This document shows positions 1-9,170 of a stretch of 64,000 nucleotides of DNA, piece after piece; the first letter of the stretch is position 1, and every line of letters starts with the position of its first letter. The notes beneath the pieces were generated by a model. It did not search any database, had not been told where the DNA came from, and saw only the letters and a list, made by a program, of their open reading frames with translations. This DNA is from Geodermatophilus africanus. GTDB lineage: Bacteria > Actinomycetota > Actinomycetes > Mycobacteriales > Geodermatophilaceae. The stretch covers positions 104,320 through 168,319 of the forward strand of contig NZ_FNOT01000005.1 in assembly GCF_900107105.1 (NCBI RefSeq), written 5' to 3'. Made by a program: the position numbers and the translations under genes.

Positions 1-375
1 GGCCGACGCGGGCTGCGGTTCCTGCTGCTGCTCCTCCGGCGGCGCCGCGTCGGCGTCCTCGACCTGCTGGGCCGGGGTCTGCGGGGTGGTGTCGGCGTCC
101 TCGGCCGATGCGGGGCCGCCGGAGCCGCCGCCGTCGCCCTCTCCACCGATGACGGCGAGCTCGGCTCCCACCTCGACCGTCTCGTCCTCGGCGACCAGGA
201 TCCTGCTGAGGACGCCGGCGGCCGGGGAGGGGATCTCGGTGTCGACCTTGTCGGTCGAGACCTCGAGGAGGGGCTCGTCGACCTCGACCTGCTCACCCTC
301 CTGCTTGAGCCATCGGGTGACCGTGCCCTCGGTGACGCTCTCGCCCAGGGCGGGCATGGTGACGGAGGTCGGCAT
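1..375 (-). CDS. sucB: 2-oxoacid dehydrogenase E2 component (dihydrolipoyl acyltransferase), N-terminal part only
   Basis: Runs off the left edge of the window, so only the first 125 residues are visible. They form a lipoyl domain: [13 protein letters not shown] at residues 7-19 and the STDKVDTE loop, with the lipoyl-accepting lysine at about residue 43. An Ala/Glu/Gln-rich flexible linker follows from about residue 80. The ATG (373-375) is preceded by AGAAGGAG. E2 carries acyl groups on the swinging lipoyl arm between E1, E2 and E3 of the 2-oxoglutarate or pyruvate dehydrogenase complex. It lies 53 bp downstream of lpdA on the same strand, so E3 and E2 are probably co-transcribed. Whether it serves 2-oxoglutarate or pyruvate (sucB or dlaT) cannot be told from the lipoyl domain alone. 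Confidence 0.9.
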   Translation of the reverse strand, partial: MPTSVTMPALGESVTEGTVTRWLKQEGEQVEVDEPLLEVSTDKVDTEIPSPAAGVLSRILVAEDETVEVGAELAVIGGEGDGGGSGGPASAEDADTTPQTPAQQVEDADAAPPEEQQQEPQPASA

Positions 376-428
376 CGGGGCGGGGCTCCTTCTGGCGCGG
401 GTGGGGTGGGGGGAAGTGGTGCGGTGGC

Positions 429-1808
429 TCAGCCGTGCACGTGCAGCGGCTTGCCGGCGAGCGCGAGGTGGGCCTCGCCCAGGGCCTCGCTCTGCGTCGG
501 GTGCGGGTGGATGAGGGCGGCGACGTCGTCGGCCTCGGCCTCCCAGTTGTAGATCAACTGCGCCTCGGCGATCAGCTCGCCGACCCGGCTACCGACCATG
601 TGGACGCCGACGACGGGGCCGTCGACGGCCTGCACCAGCTTGACCGCGCCGGCGGTCTTGAGGATCTGGCTCCGGCCGTTGCCGCCGAGGTCGTAGTTCA
701 GCGTCTTGATCTCGCCGAAGCGCTCCTTGGCCTGCGCCTCGGTGAGACCGACCGAGGCGACCTCGGGGTCGGAGTAGGTGATCCGCGGGACGCCGGCGTA
801 ATCGATCGGGGCGGGCTCGAGGCCGGCCAGCCGCTCGGCGACGAGGATGCCCTCGGCGAAGCCGACGTGGGCCAGCTGCAGCGTCGGGATCAGGTCGCCG
901 ACGGCGGAGATGGTGGGCACGTTGGTCCGGAGGTACTCGTCGACGAGGACGTAGCCGCGCTCCATGGCGACGCCGGCCTCCTCGTAGCCCAGGCCCTGGC
1001 TGACCGGGCCGCGGCCCACGGCCACCAGCAGCAGCTCGGCCTCGAACTCCTTGCCGTTCTCCAGCGACACCTTGACGCCGTTCTCGGTGTGCTGCACGCC
1101 CGAGAAGCGACTGCCGAGCTCGAAGCCGATCTTGCGGCGGCGGAACGCGCGCTCCAGGAGCTTGGAGGACGACTCGTCCTCCAGCGGCACCAGGTGGGGC
1201 AGGGCCTCGATGATGGTGACGTCGACGCCGAAGGACTTCCAGGCGCTGGCGAACTCGCAGCCGATGACGCCGCCGCCCAGGATGATCGCCGAGGCGGGTA
1301 CCCGGTCCATGTCCAGCGCGTGGTCGCTGGTGATGACCCGGGTGCCGTCGATGTCGAGGCCGGGCAGCGAACGGGCGTAGGAGCCGGTGGCCAGCAGCAC
1401 GTGCTTGCCCTCGTAGCGCTGCCCGCCGACCTCGACCGCGGTGGGGGAGACCAGCCGGCCCTCGCCCTCGACGTACTGGATCTTGCGGCTCTTGATCAGG
1501 CCCTGCAGGCCCTTGTAGAGCCGGGAGACGACGCCGTCCTTGTAGCTGTTGACGCCGTCCATGTCGATGCCGGCCAGTGACGTCTTGACGCCGAACTGCT
1601 CACCCTCGCGGGCCAGGTCGGCGACCTCGCCGGCGTGCAGTAAGGCCTTGGTGGGGATGCAGCCGCGGTGCAGGCAGGTGCCACCGACCTTGTCCCGCTC
1701 GACGAGGACGACGGACATGCCCAGCTCGGCGGCGCGCAGCGCGGCGGCGTAGCCACCCGAGCCACCACCGAGGATGACCAGGTCGGCGGGGGAGGTGGGT
1801 GCGCTCAC
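429..1808 (-). CDS. lpdA: dihydrolipoyl dehydrogenase (E3)
   Basis: A 459-residue flavoprotein, normal length for E3. It reoxidises dihydrolipoamide on E2 using FAD and NAD+. The N-terminal FAD-binding site is GGGSGG at residues 14-19. The redox-active disulfide is [11 protein letters not shown] with Cys45 and Cys50. The NAD-binding site is [11 protein letters not shown], and the C-terminal catalytic dyad HPTQSE sits near residues 436-441. The start is GTG at 1808 behind GAGGAG. It is followed by the E2 gene, which supports a role in the 2-oxoacid dehydrogenase complex. A long antisense reading frame over this gene is a shadow. Confidence 0.97.
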   Translation of the reverse strand: MSAPTSPADLVILGGGSGGYAAALRAAELGMSVVLVERDKVGGTCLHRGCIPTKALLHAGEVADLAREGEQFGVKTSLAGIDMDGVNSYKDGVVSRLYKGLQGLIKSRKIQYVEGEGRLVSPTAVEVGGQRYEGKHVLLATGSYARSLPGLDIDGTRVITSDHALDMDRVPASAIILGGGVIGCEFASAWKSFGVDVTIIEALPHLVPLEDESSSKLLERAFRRRKIGFELGSRFSGVQHTENGVKVSLENGKEFEAELLLVAVGRGPVSQGLGYEEAGVAMERGYVLVDEYLRTNVPTISAVGDLIPTLQLAHVGFAEGILVAERLAGLEPAPIDYAGVPRITYSDPEVASVGLTEAQAKERFGEIKTLNYDLGGNGRSQILKTAGAVKLVQAVDGPVVGVHMVGSRVGELIAEAQLIYNWEAEADDVAALIHPHPTQSEALGEAHLALAGKPLHVHG

Positions 1809-1961
1809 GAGTACTCCTCGGGTGCCGGGGCCCGCCTGCGTTCACACGGGCGGGGGATGGTCCGCGTCCATCCTGCCACTCCGGGAACGCGGCCGTGGGC
1901 AGCACCGTTGCCACCGCGGACGTCGCGCTCCGAGCGCGGCCCGGGTGGGACGGGAGCGGAC

Positions 1962-2270
1962 ATGGGGCTGTGGGGTCGACTGCGGGGCCGGACGCCGGGC
2001 CGGGGCACGCTCGACCGGGGCTCGGGGCGGGCCGACGTCGCCCACCTCGAGCAGTTCGTCGCCACGCGGCGCGGCGTCGAGGGGTACGTCGAGCCCCGGA
2101 CGGCGGTCACCGAGACCACGATCGTCCTGGTCGCCGCCGACGGCGAGTGGACGCGGCGCCGGATCGACGGACCGGAGACCGCCCGGCGGCTCTCCCGTGA
2201 GCTCGGCATCCCCGTCTACGACGCACAGGTGACCGGCTACCCGCAGCGGATGCGGGACTGGCGGAAGTAG
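1962..2270 (+). CDS. conserved hypothetical protein, 102 aa
   Basis: A small soluble protein of 102 residues, divergent from lpdA. The ATG at 1962 follows GGGAG at a good distance. The first 25 residues are Arg/Gly-rich. The remainder reads like a compact folded domain with alternating strands and helices (TAVTETTIVLVAADGEW, then an arginine-rich helix) and ends in QRMRDWRK. No catalytic motif is visible. I do not recognise a named family, although small proteins of this kind next to lpd are common in actinobacteria. A palindromic element begins directly after the stop codon. Confidence 0.75.
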   Translation: MGLWGRLRGRTPGRGTLDRGSGRADVAHLEQFVATRRGVEGYVEPRTAVTETTIVLVAADGEWTRRRIDGPETARRLSRELGIPVYDAQVTGYPQRMRDWRK

Positions 2271-2330
2271 AAGGACCCCGCTGCCCCCCACCCCTCGCTC
2301 CGCTCGCGGTGGGCCCCTGCAGCGGGGCCG
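2271..2330. terminator. palindromic intergenic element (GC-rich hairpin)
   Basis: Arms CCCCGCTGC and GCAGCGGGG pair perfectly over 9 bp. A smaller inner pairing, CCCACC/GGTGGG, encloses CTCGCTCCGCTCGC. It lies between the convergent 102-aa gene and pepA, so it could end transcription from both sides. The same arms recur at 21,793-21,844. A shorter related tail, with GTTCCA and CACGTCACC words, continues to about 2370. Confidence 0.6.
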
Positions 2331-2363
2331 TTCCAACGCGTCACCGGGGGCCGTTCCAGCACG

Positions 2364-3875
2364 TCACCTGGCGGCGATGAGGTCCTCGATGGTGGCCAGC
2401 AGCGTGCGCACCGGGACGCCCGTCCCGCCCTTGGGCGTGTACCCCCACGGGGCGCCGGTGTTGTAACTCGGGCCGGCGATGTCGATGTGCGCCCACGGCA
2501 ACCCGTCCGGCACGAACTCGGCGAGGAAGTGCGCCCCGACCAGCATGCCGCCCATCCGGTCGGCGTTGGCGTTGACGAAGTCCGCGACCGGCGAGTCCAG
2601 CCCGCGGCGCAGCTCGGCCGGCATCGGCATCGCCCACATCGCCTCGCCGCAGCGGGCCGACGCGGCCACGACCGCGTCGCGCATGTCGTCGCTGCCCATC
2701 ACGCCCGCGGTGCGCGACCCCAGGGCGACCAGCTGGGCGCCGGTCAGCGTGGAGGTCTCCAGGATGGCGTCGGGGGAGTCCTCGGCGGCCCGGGCCAGGG
2801 CGTCGGCCAGGATCACCCGGCCCTCGGCGTCGGTGTTGGTGATCTCGGCCTTCTTGCCGTTGCGGAACGTGACCACGTCGGCGGGGCGGTAGGCCGTGCC
2901 GCTGGGCAGGTTCTCGGCGATCGGCACGGTGGCGGTGACCTCGACGGGCAGGCCGAGCTCGGCGACCAGGCAGACGGTGGCGATCACGGCGGCGGCCCCG
3001 GCCATGTCGCTGGTCATGTGGTGCATGTTGGCGGCCGGCTTGATGGACAGGCCGCCGCTGTCGAAGGTGATGCCCTTGCCGACCAGCGCGACCTTCTTGC
3101 GCGCCCGCTTCCCCCGGTAGGTCAGCCGGAGCAGCCGGGGCCCGCGGGCGGAACCGCCGCCCACCGCCAGCACGCCACCGTAGCCGCCGGCGACCAGGGC
3201 CTGCTCGTCGAGCACCTCGACGTCCAGCCCGGCGCGCTTGCCCGCCGCGGCGCCGCGGGCGGCCAGCTCGGCCGGGAAGAGGTCGTTGGGCGGGGTGTTG
3301 ACCAGGTCGCGCACCAGCGTGACCGCGTGAGCGACGACGCGGACCCGCTCCAGCGGTCCCTTCGCGGCACCGGCGTCGGGGACGACGACGGTGAACTCCC
3401 GCGGCGGGACGGGCCGGCCGGCGGAGTCGGACTTGTAGGCGGTGAACTCGTAGGCGCCGAGCAGGCTGCCCTCGCCGACGGCGTGCAGGCGCGGCTCGTC
3501 GGGCGTCCCGCCGACGGCGGCCAGCAGGGTGACGACCGACCCGCGGCCCGACAGTGCCCGGCTGGCGGCGCCGGCGGCCCGGCGGACCGCCTCGTCGGCG
3601 TACCCGCCCCCGGTCCGGGGCGTGCCCAGGCCGACCGCGGCGACGACCGGGAACGGGCCCTGTCCCAGCGCGGCCACCCGGGTGACCTCGTCCTCCGCGC
3701 CGCGCGCGCCCAGGTCCGCCAGGGCGGGCAGCAGCCGGCCGCCGAGCAGCCGGTCGACGGCCTCCGCGCCGGGCGTCGGGAGGAGGCCGTCGGGCCCCTT
3801 GCCGATGCCGACGACGAGGGCGTCGGCGGAGAGCTTCTCGAGCGGGCGGTCGGTGGCGGAGATCGTCGGCGGCAC
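2364..3875 (-). CDS. pepA: leucyl aminopeptidase (M17)
   Basis: A 503-residue M17 zinc/manganese aminopeptidase that removes N-terminal residues from peptides in the cytoplasm. The catalytic C-terminal half carries VGKGITFDSGGLSIKP and the family signature NTDAEGR at about residues 346-352, both of which supply metal ligands and the catalytic Lys/Arg. The N-terminal macro-like domain is more variable, as is usual. The start is GTG at 3875 with AGGATCGAG upstream. It is transcribed divergently from gcvT. Length and motifs are complete, and nothing looks broken. Confidence 0.96.
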   Translation of the reverse strand: MPPTISATDRPLEKLSADALVVGIGKGPDGLLPTPGAEAVDRLLGGRLLPALADLGARGAEDEVTRVAALGQGPFPVVAAVGLGTPRTGGGYADEAVRRAAGAASRALSGRGSVVTLLAAVGGTPDEPRLHAVGEGSLLGAYEFTAYKSDSAGRPVPPREFTVVVPDAGAAKGPLERVRVVAHAVTLVRDLVNTPPNDLFPAELAARGAAAGKRAGLDVEVLDEQALVAGGYGGVLAVGGGSARGPRLLRLTYRGKRARKKVALVGKGITFDSGGLSIKPAANMHHMTSDMAGAAAVIATVCLVAELGLPVEVTATVPIAENLPSGTAYRPADVVTFRNGKKAEITNTDAEGRVILADALARAAEDSPDAILETSTLTGAQLVALGSRTAGVMGSDDMRDAVVAASARCGEAMWAMPMPAELRRGLDSPVADFVNANADRMGGMLVGAHFLAEFVPDGLPWAHIDIAGPSYNTGAPWGYTPKGGTGVPVRTLLATIEDLIAAR

Positions 3876-3890
3876 CGCTCGATCCTAAGA

Positions 3891-3947
3891 GGACCCCCTG
3901 CCCCCCGACGCTCGCAGGCCACATCGGGCCCCCGCAGGGGCCGCCCT
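3891..3947. repeat. palindromic intergenic element, upstream of pepA
   Basis: A member of the dispersed GC-rich palindrome family: GGACCCCCTGC on the left and GCAGGGG at 3934-3940 on the right, with CTCGCAGG in the loop. A second, rougher and inverted copy seems to follow at about 3970-4030. Unlike most copies, this one lies in a divergent gap (pepA/gcvT), where a terminator role is less obvious. Confidence 0.45.
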
Positions 3948-4114
3948 CCCCCTCACCGTTCACCGGCTCACGGCGGGCCCCTGCTGGGGACTCCCAGCGT
4001 TCGCAGGCAGGCCTCACCCGGAGGGTCCGGCCCGATCGTGCGCGGGCCGAGCGGGGGGAGGTCTCCGCCTGCACGCGGTCACCCGGCCGCCACCGGCACC
4101 GATAGCGTGCGGGA

Positions 4115-5233
4115 GTGGCCCCGCTGACCTCCCCCCTGCACGATCGGCACGTCGCGGCCGGCGCCAAGCTGGCCGACTTCGGCGGCTGGTCCATGCCGAT
4201 CGAGTACGCCGGTGGCGGGGTGCTGGCCGAGCACGAGGCGGTCCGCACCGGTGTCGGGCTGTTCGACGTCTCGCACCTGGGCACCGCCACGGTGCGCGGC
4301 CCGGGGGCGGCGGCCTTCGTCGACAGCTGCCTGACCAACGACCTGTCGCGCATCGGGCCCGGCCAGGCGCAGTACACGATGTGCTGCCTGCCCGACGGTG
4401 ACCCGCGGGCCGGGGGAGTGGTCGACGACCTCATCGTCTACCTGCACGGCCCGGACGACGTCCTGCTCGTGCCCAACGCGGCCAACGCCCCCGAGGTCGT
4501 GGCCCGGCTGACCGACGCGGCACCGGCCGGGGTGACGGTCACCGACCGGCACACCGAGGTCGCCGTCCTCGCCGTGCAGGGGCCCCGGTCCGCCCAGCTG
4601 CTGGCCTTCCTCGGGTTGCCGGGTGAGCTGGCCTACATGTCCTTCGTGACCGGCGTCGGCGGCGGCTCCGCCGAGGTGACCGTGTGCCGCACCGGCTACA
4701 CCGGCGAGCACGGCTACGAGTTGCTGGTGGGGGCCGACCGGGCCGGTGAGCTGTGGGACGTGCTGGTCGAGACGGGGCAGGACGAGGGGCTGCGGCTGTG
4801 CGGGCTGGGCGCCCGCGACACGCTCCGCACCGAGATGGGCTATCCCCTGCACGGTCACGAGCTCTCTCCCGACATCACGCCGGTGCAGGCCCGCGCCGGC
4901 TGGGCCGTGGGCTGGCGCAAGTCGGCGTTCTGGGGCCGCGGGGCGCTGCTGGCCGAGAAGGAGGCCGGGCCGGCCCGGCTGCTGTGGGGGCTGCGCGCGC
5001 CCGGGCGGGGCATCCCGCGCCCGGGCATGGCGGTGCTCGACGCCGACGGTGCCCGGGTCGGCGAGGTGACCAGCGGGACGTTCTCGCCGTCCCTGCGCAC
5101 CGGCATCGCCCTGGCCCTCCTGGACACGGCGTCCGGGGCGGCGGAGGGCAGTGAGCTGGCGGTGGACGTGCGCGGGCGGCCGCAGCCCGTGGAGGTCGTG
5201 CGGCCGCCCTTCGTCCCCTCGCACGTGCGCTGA
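4115..5233 (+). CDS. gcvT: aminomethyltransferase, glycine cleavage T-protein family
   Basis: A 372-residue protein of T-protein length. It opens with [19 protein letters not shown], typical of GcvT, and has the FDVSHLG stretch near residue 50, the [13 protein letters not shown] motif around residue 190 and the C-terminal barrel with [12 protein letters not shown]-protein transfers the aminomethyl group of glycine to tetrahydrofolate. The start is GTG at 4115 overlapping GGGAG, so the exact start is slightly uncertain. No gcvH or gcvP is next to it. The yihY gene that follows is convergent. Confidence 0.93.
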   Translation: MAPLTSPLHDRHVAAGAKLADFGGWSMPIEYAGGGVLAEHEAVRTGVGLFDVSHLGTATVRGPGAAAFVDSCLTNDLSRIGPGQAQYTMCCLPDGDPRAGGVVDDLIVYLHGPDDVLLVPNAANAPEVVARLTDAAPAGVTVTDRHTEVAVLAVQGPRSAQLLAFLGLPGELAYMSFVTGVGGGSAEVTVCRTGYTGEHGYELLVGADRAGELWDVLVETGQDEGLRLCGLGARDTLRTEMGYPLHGHELSPDITPVQARAGWAVGWRKSAFWGRGALLAEKEAGPARLLWGLRAPGRGIPRPGMAVLDADGARVGEVTSGTFSPSLRTGIALALLDTASGAAEGSELAVDVRGRPQPVEVVRPPFVPSHVR

Positions 5234-5235
5234 GC

Positions 5236-5287
5236 GGCCCCGTCCCGGGGCTCACCCGAGCATGCGAGGGGCGAGGAGGACGGGGCC
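5236..5287. terminator. bidirectional palindromic terminator between gcvT and yihY
   Basis: Perfect 10-bp arms GGCCCCGTCC (5236-5245) and GGACGGGGCC (5278-5287) flank a loop containing CATGCGAGGGGCGAG. Both flanking genes converge on it, so it fits a two-way terminator. The arms are nearly identical to copies at 7923-7975, 21,409-21,460 and 43,551-43,603. Confidence 0.65.
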
Positions 5288-5292
5288 GTCGT

Positions 5293-6417
5293 TCAGCTGC
5301 GCTGGTGTGACTCCTTGGTCGGCACCGGCGGGTCGGGCAGCTCGTCGGCCATCGTGGCGTCGCGCTGGCCCATCGGCTGGGGCGGTCCCTCGGTGGTGTC
5401 CTCCGCCGTCTGGTGCTCGGCCTCGGAGTTGATCTCCGCGCCCAGCAGGATCAGGTAGCAGGTCAGGTACAGCCACAGCATCAGCACGATGACGCCGGCG
5501 ATGGCCCCGTAGGTCTTGTCGTAGGACCCGAAGTTGTCGACGTAGACGCTGAAGCCGAGGCTGACCAGGGCCCAGATCACGGTGACGAAGACCGCCCCGA
5601 GACTGACCCAGCGCAGCCGTGGTGCGTCCCGGTCCGGGGCGACGCGGTACAACACCGCCAGCGACCCGGCGAAGATGCCGAGCAGCAGGACCCATCGGAC
5701 CACCTGCGCGAGCACGGTGGCGAACGGGCCGAGCGGCAGCGCGTCCAGGAGGTTCGGGACCACCGCGACGAGACCGAACGTGATCAGCACGAAGAGGATC
5801 GCGCCGAGCGTGAGCCCCAGGGAGATCGCCTTGCGCTTGACGAAGCCGCGCGTCTCCACCTCGTCGTAGGCGAGGTTCACCGCGGTCACCACGTTGCCGA
5901 CGCCGCCGGAGGCGCTCCACAGCGCGCCGAGCACGGAGGCGGCCAGCCCGAAGCTGAGCGCCCCGCCGCTGTTGGTGACGATGCTGTTGAGCTGGTCCCC
6001 GATCAGGTCCGCGGCGCTCTCCGGCAGCTGCGCCGAGAGGTCCTCGACCTGCCGCGCGACGGTCTCCGGGGAGGCGACCAACCCGTAGATGTTCATCATC
6101 GCGATCAGCGCCGGGAAGATCGCCAGGAAGCCGAAGAACGCCACGCCGCCGCCGATGATCGGCATGTTGTCGGCGTTGTTCTCCGCCCAGGCGCGCCGGA
6201 CGATCTGCTTCCAGCCCCGCCAGGGGATCTCGGTCGGCTTGTCCGCGGTGACGCCGGGCAGCTGTTCCTCGCTCGGTGCGCCCGGCGGCAGCCGGTCGGC
6301 CTGCGGGTGCGGGCCGCGGGCCTCCGCCGCCTTGGCCGCCGCCCGCCGCGCCGCCTTCTCCTCGACCCGCTCGCGGATGCGGTCGACGGCGCTCTCGCGG
6401 TTCTGGGTGCCGGCCAC
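5293..6417 (-). CDS. YihY/BrkB family inner-membrane protein
   Basis: A 374-residue membrane protein with about six hydrophobic segments between residues 95 and 325. Examples are GGGVAFFGFLAIFPALIAMM, FVLITFGLVAVVPNLL and GVIVLMLWLYLTCYLILLGAE. The NMPIIGGGVAFF and LWLY...GAEIN stretches are typical of the YihY/BrkB family, once mistaken for RNase BN; its cellular role is unclear. Charged tails of about 90 and 45 residues flank the core. It is the last gene of a four-gene minus-strand run (holin-like, DUF3618, DUF4235, YihY) with overlaps or 1-nt gaps, so it is likely one transcript. The start is GTG. Confidence 0.9.
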   Translation of the reverse strand: MAGTQNRESAVDRIRERVEEKAARRAAAKAAEARGPHPQADRLPPGAPSEEQLPGVTADKPTEIPWRGWKQIVRRAWAENNADNMPIIGGGVAFFGFLAIFPALIAMMNIYGLVASPETVARQVEDLSAQLPESAADLIGDQLNSIVTNSGGALSFGLAASVLGALWSASGGVGNVVTAVNLAYDEVETRGFVKRKAISLGLTLGAILFVLITFGLVAVVPNLLDALPLGPFATVLAQVVRWVLLLGIFAGSLAVLYRVAPDRDAPRLRWVSLGAVFVTVIWALVSLGFSVYVDNFGSYDKTYGAIAGVIVLMLWLYLTCYLILLGAEINSEAEHQTAEDTTEGPPQPMGQRDATMADELPDPPVPTKESHQRS

Positions 6418-6418
6418 G

Positions 6419-6697
6419 TCAGTCGCCCGGCCAGCTGCCGGTCAGCTTGGTGAACCCGCGGGCCCCGGCGCGGTCGATGGCCGCCTTGGTCGCCGCGAAG
6501 ATGGCGCCCTGCAGGGCCGCGGCGAGCACGACCTCCCGCATCCGGTACTCGCTCTGCAGCGCGTCGGGCGCGTCCTCCTCGTGCGACACCCGCTTCCAGA
6601 CCTGCTTGAAGACGGCACCGGAGATCACGCCGGCCAGGACGCCGCCGAGCAGGCCGATCGGCCGGTAGACGAGCTTGGCTCCCTTGCTGCTGGTCAC
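6419..6697 (-). CDS. DUF4235 membrane protein
   Basis: A 92-residue protein with an N-terminal hydrophobic segment (GLLGGVLAGVISGAVFKQVW) and a second weaker one (VVLAAALQGAIFAATKA). The pattern RPIGLLGGVLAG...VWKRV and EDAPDA followed by an alanine-rich helix matches DUF4235, a small actinobacterial membrane family of unknown role. Its ATG overlaps the stop of the DUF3618 gene (ATGA), and only one base separates it from yihY, so translation is probably coupled. In other actinobacteria DUF4235 and DUF3618 genes are often neighbours. Confidence 0.88.
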   Translation of the reverse strand: MTSSKGAKLVYRPIGLLGGVLAGVISGAVFKQVWKRVSHEEDAPDALQSEYRMREVVLAAALQGAIFAATKAAIDRAGARGFTKLTGSWPGD

Positions 6698-7152
6698 TTC
6701 GTCCTCCTCACGGCCCGGCGGGCCTTCGCGGCCTTCTTCCCCGCCTGCTTCGTCCTCTTCCGTGCCGCCTTCGCCGTCGCGGCGCGGCGGGCGGCGGCCA
6801 CCTTGGCCGCCCGCTTCGCCTCACGCCTCGCCGCGCGCTTGGCGACCCGGCGGTCCTTCGTGCTGCGGCGCCAGACCAGCAGGCCCAGCAGTGCGGCGAC
6901 GCCGGCGCCGGTGCCGATGACCGCGGGCGGGCTCTCCCGGTAGGTCTCCACGGCGGTGTCGCGCGCCCGGTAGGCCCGCTCGCGGGCACGCTCGGGGACG
7001 TCGAGCCGGTGCGACAGCTCGTCGACGGTGCGGCTGAGCTGCTCGCGGGTGGCCTCGATGTCGGCCTTGATGGCGTCGGGGTCGGCGGGGGTCGTGTTGC
7101 CGGACGTCGTCCGGCCGTCGCCGTTCTGGTCCGAGCTGGCTGGCGTGCTCAC
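6694..7152 (-). CDS. DUF3618 protein with Lys/Arg-rich tail
   Basis: A 152-residue protein. The N-terminal half has the DUF3618 signature DPDAIKADIEATREQLSRTV followed by a short hydrophobic segment (IGTGAGVAALLGLLVWRR). The last 60 residues are almost entirely Lys, Arg and Ala, resembling a histone-like tail that could bind nucleic acid or membrane phospholipids. It overlaps its neighbours by 4 nt on both sides. The function of the family is unknown; it is usually found with holin-like and DUF4235 genes. Confidence 0.87.
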   Translation of the reverse strand: MSTPASSDQNGDGRTTSGNTTPADPDAIKADIEATREQLSRTVDELSHRLDVPERARERAYRARDTAVETYRESPPAVIGTGAGVAALLGLLVWRRSTKDRRVAKRAARREAKRAAKVAAARRAATAKAARKRTKQAGKKAAKARRAVRRTK

Positions 7153-7586
7153 CGGCGTGCACTCTCCTTCACCGTCGCGATGTCCTCCTTGGTGCTGGCG
7201 ATGGCCTCGGTGGGCACCGGGGGAGCGCCCTTCTCGACGTCCTTCTTGCCGACCAGGGCCAGTACGCCGGCGACGGCGAAGAGGACGACGGCGACGATGA
7301 GCGCGGCCAGCCAGCCGGGCACCACCAGGGCGAGGGCCAGGACGACGGCCGCGATGAGCACGGCCAGGCCGAGGAAGGCGAACAGGCCCGCGCCGCCGAA
7401 CAGGCCGGCGCCGACGCCCAGGCGCTTGGCCTTCTGGGTGACCTCCGCCTGCGCGAGCCGGGCCTCGTCGCGGACGAGCCGGCTGATCTGCTCGGTCAGC
7501 TGGCCGATGAGCTGGCCGGTCGAGGCGTCCTCGGGGGTGGGGGGTGGGGCGCTCACGCGAGTGGCGCCCGTGGTCGGGTCGGTCAT
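7149..7586 (-). CDS. phage holin superfamily III-like / Actinobacterial Holin-X protein
   Basis: A 145-residue membrane protein. The start is taken as ATG 7586 (MTDPTTG) because GGAGG lies at proper spacing; a longer frame exists upstream but has no support. It has an N-terminal amphipathic helix (QLIGQLTEQISRLVRDE), two long hydrophobic segments around residues 65-115 and a charged tail. The arrangement QISRLVRDEARLAQAEV...GLFGGAGLFAF is that of the Holin-X/phage holin family proteins of actinobacteria, encoded far from prophages and probably acting in the cell envelope. It is the first gene of the four-gene run ending with yihY. Confidence 0.87.
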   Translation of the reverse strand: MTDPTTGATRVSAPPPTPEDASTGQLIGQLTEQISRLVRDEARLAQAEVTQKAKRLGVGAGLFGGAGLFAFLGLAVLIAAVVLALALVVPGWLAALIVAVVLFAVAGVLALVGKKDVEKGAPPVPTEAIASTKEDIATVKESARR

Positions 7587-7704
7587 CGGTCCTCCGGGAC
7601 GGGCGAGACTGTCGATGTCCTCACATGCCCCCGATGATCGCCCGGGTAACCAGGTGCGGGTCACACTCCGGGTGCGGTCGCCGGGCTCACTAACCTCAGC
7701 GCGC

Positions 7705-7917
7705 ATGAGCTGGTACTGGCGGCTGGAGGACCCCTCGGAGGCGGAGCTCGACCCCGCCGCGGTCGGGGTGGAGGTCCCGCGGGCGGACAACCAGGGCGAC
7801 GCTGAGTCCTGGCTGGGGGAGAACTGGCGGGACCTGCTGGAGCGCGGGGTGGCCACCGTGACCCTCTTCGACGGCGAACGGGAGGTCTACGGCCCGATGG
7901 GCCTCGCCCCCACCTGA
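7705..7917 (+). CDS. conserved hypothetical protein, 70 aa
   Basis: A 70-residue acidic protein starting MSWYWRLEDPSE and ending GERE-VYGPMGLAPT. The middle part, SWLGENWRDLLERGVATVTLFDGE, reads as a genuine domain: a helix followed by two strands. It looks like a small actinobacterial family of unknown role. A weak AGCGC precedes the ATG. It lies divergent from the holin-like gene and ends two bases before a palindromic terminator. Confidence 0.75.
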   Translation: MSWYWRLEDPSEAELDPAAVGVEVPRADNQGDAESWLGENWRDLLERGVATVTLFDGEREVYGPMGLAPT

Positions 7918-7922
7918 GGAAG

Positions 7923-7975
7923 GACCCCGTCCTCCCCACCCCTCGCGAGCTCGGGACGGGCCCCTGGACGGGGTC
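7923..7975. terminator. bidirectional palindromic terminator
   Basis: Perfect 10-bp arms GACCCCGTCC (7923-7932) and GGACGGGGTC (7966-7975) surround CTCGCGAGCTCGGG. It sits between the convergent 70-aa gene and aldo/keto reductase gene. A half copy (CCCGAGCTCGCGAGCGGGCCCC) follows at 7989-8016. Confidence 0.65.
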
Positions 7976-8018
7976 GTCGTCCCAGGTCCCGACCCGAGCT
8001 CGCGAGCGGGCCCCTCCG

Positions 8019-9002
8019 TCAGCCGCGGGCGGTCCTGGTGGGGTCGCGCTCGACGACGTCTCCCAGGACCTCGTCGATGCGGGTCATGACGTCGCCGTCG
8101 AGGGTCACCCCGGCCGCCGCCACGTTGTCCTGCACCTGCTCCGGCCGCGTGGCGCCGATGATCGCCGCCGCCACGTTGGGGTTCTGCAGCACCCACGCGA
8201 TGGCGAGCTGGGCCATGGACAGGCCGAGGTCCTCGGCGACCGGCCGCAGCTCCTGCACCCGGGTCAGGACGTCGTCCCGCAGGAACCGCCGCATCGACCC
8301 GCCGGCCTCCGCGTGCCCGCCGCGGCTGTCGGCCGGCGGCTGCTGGCCGGGCAGGTACTTGCCGGTGAGCACGCCCTGCGCCAGCGGGGACCACACGATC
8401 TGCGACAGCCCCTCCTTCTCGGAGGTGGGCACGACCTCGTCCTCGATGACCCGCCACAGCATCGAGTACTGCGGCTGGTTGCTGATCAGCTGGACGCCGA
8501 GGTCGCGGGCCAGCGCGGCGCCGGCGGCGATCTCCTCGGCGTTCCACTCCGAGACGCCGACGTAGAGCACCTTGCCGGCGCGGACGAGGTCGGCGAACGC
8601 GGTCATCGTCTCCTCGAGCGGCACCGTCGGGTCGTAGCGGTGCGCCTGGTAGAGGTCGACGTAGTCGGTCTGCAGCCGGCGCAGCGAGGCGTGGCAGCTC
8701 TCGGTGACGTGCTTGCGGGACAGGCCGCGGTCGTTGTGGCCCGGGCCGGTCGGCCAGTAGACCTTGGTGAAGACCTCGAGCCCCTCGCGGCGCTGGCCGG
8801 CCAGGGCGCGGCCGAGCACCGCCTCGGCGCGGGTGCCGGCGTAGACGTCGGCGGTGTCGAAGGTGGTGATGCCGGCGTCGAGCGCGGCGCGGACGCAGGC
8901 CTGCGCGGCGTCCTCCTCGACCTGGCCGCCGTGCGTCAGCCAGTTGCCGTAGGCGATCGCGGAGATGTTCAGGCCGGAGCGGCCCAGTCGTCGGGATTCC
9001 AC
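8019..9002 (-). CDS. aldo/keto reductase, potassium-channel beta-subunit-like
   Basis: A 327-residue AKR barrel. Asp49 and Tyr54 (FDTADVYAG) are two of the four catalytic residues. The VGVSEWN strand and the NPNVAAAIIGATRPEQ stretch near the C-terminus that binds NADPH phosphate are present. The order DTADVYAGTRAE...NQPQYSML is that of the Kv-beta/YghZ group, which reduces aldehydes and methylglyoxal in the cytoplasm. The start is GTG 9002. The substrate is unknown. It is a single gene without operon partners. Confidence 0.9.
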   Translation of the reverse strand: MESRRLGRSGLNISAIAYGNWLTHGGQVEEDAAQACVRAALDAGITTFDTADVYAGTRAEAVLGRALAGQRREGLEVFTKVYWPTGPGHNDRGLSRKHVTESCHASLRRLQTDYVDLYQAHRYDPTVPLEETMTAFADLVRAGKVLYVGVSEWNAEEIAAGAALARDLGVQLISNQPQYSMLWRVIEDEVVPTSEKEGLSQIVWSPLAQGVLTGKYLPGQQPPADSRGGHAEAGGSMRRFLRDDVLTRVQELRPVAEDLGLSMAQLAIAWVLQNPNVAAAIIGATRPEQVQDNVAAAGVTLDGDVMTRIDEVLGDVVERDPTRTARG

Positions 9003-9085
9003 GGTCGCCGACGCTAGCCCCGCGGGCCGGCCCAGCGTCCCGAGCGTGGTGACGGGCCGGACCGGTCCCGCCTCAGGCCCCCCGG

Positions 9086-9141
9086 CCCCGGCAGGGTCCC
9101 GCCGCGAGCCTGCGGGTGGCGGGGGGCAGGGGGTCCTTCTC
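9086..9141. repeat. palindromic intergenic element
   Basis: GCAGGGTCCCGCCGC...GCGGGGGGCAGGGGGTCCTT, the reverse-oriented version of the dispersed element, with GAGCCTGCGGGTG in the loop. It lies between the DUF3043 stop and the aldo/keto reductase start on the minus strand, so it may end DUF3043 transcription. Confidence 0.45.
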
Positions 9142-9170
9142 CGAAGGGTGGGGAGGGACGGGCCCCTTCC

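Noticed and set aside
435..1580. 381-codon plus-strand frame over lpdA
   Set aside because: Mirror frame of a strongly conserved gene; no motifs of its own.
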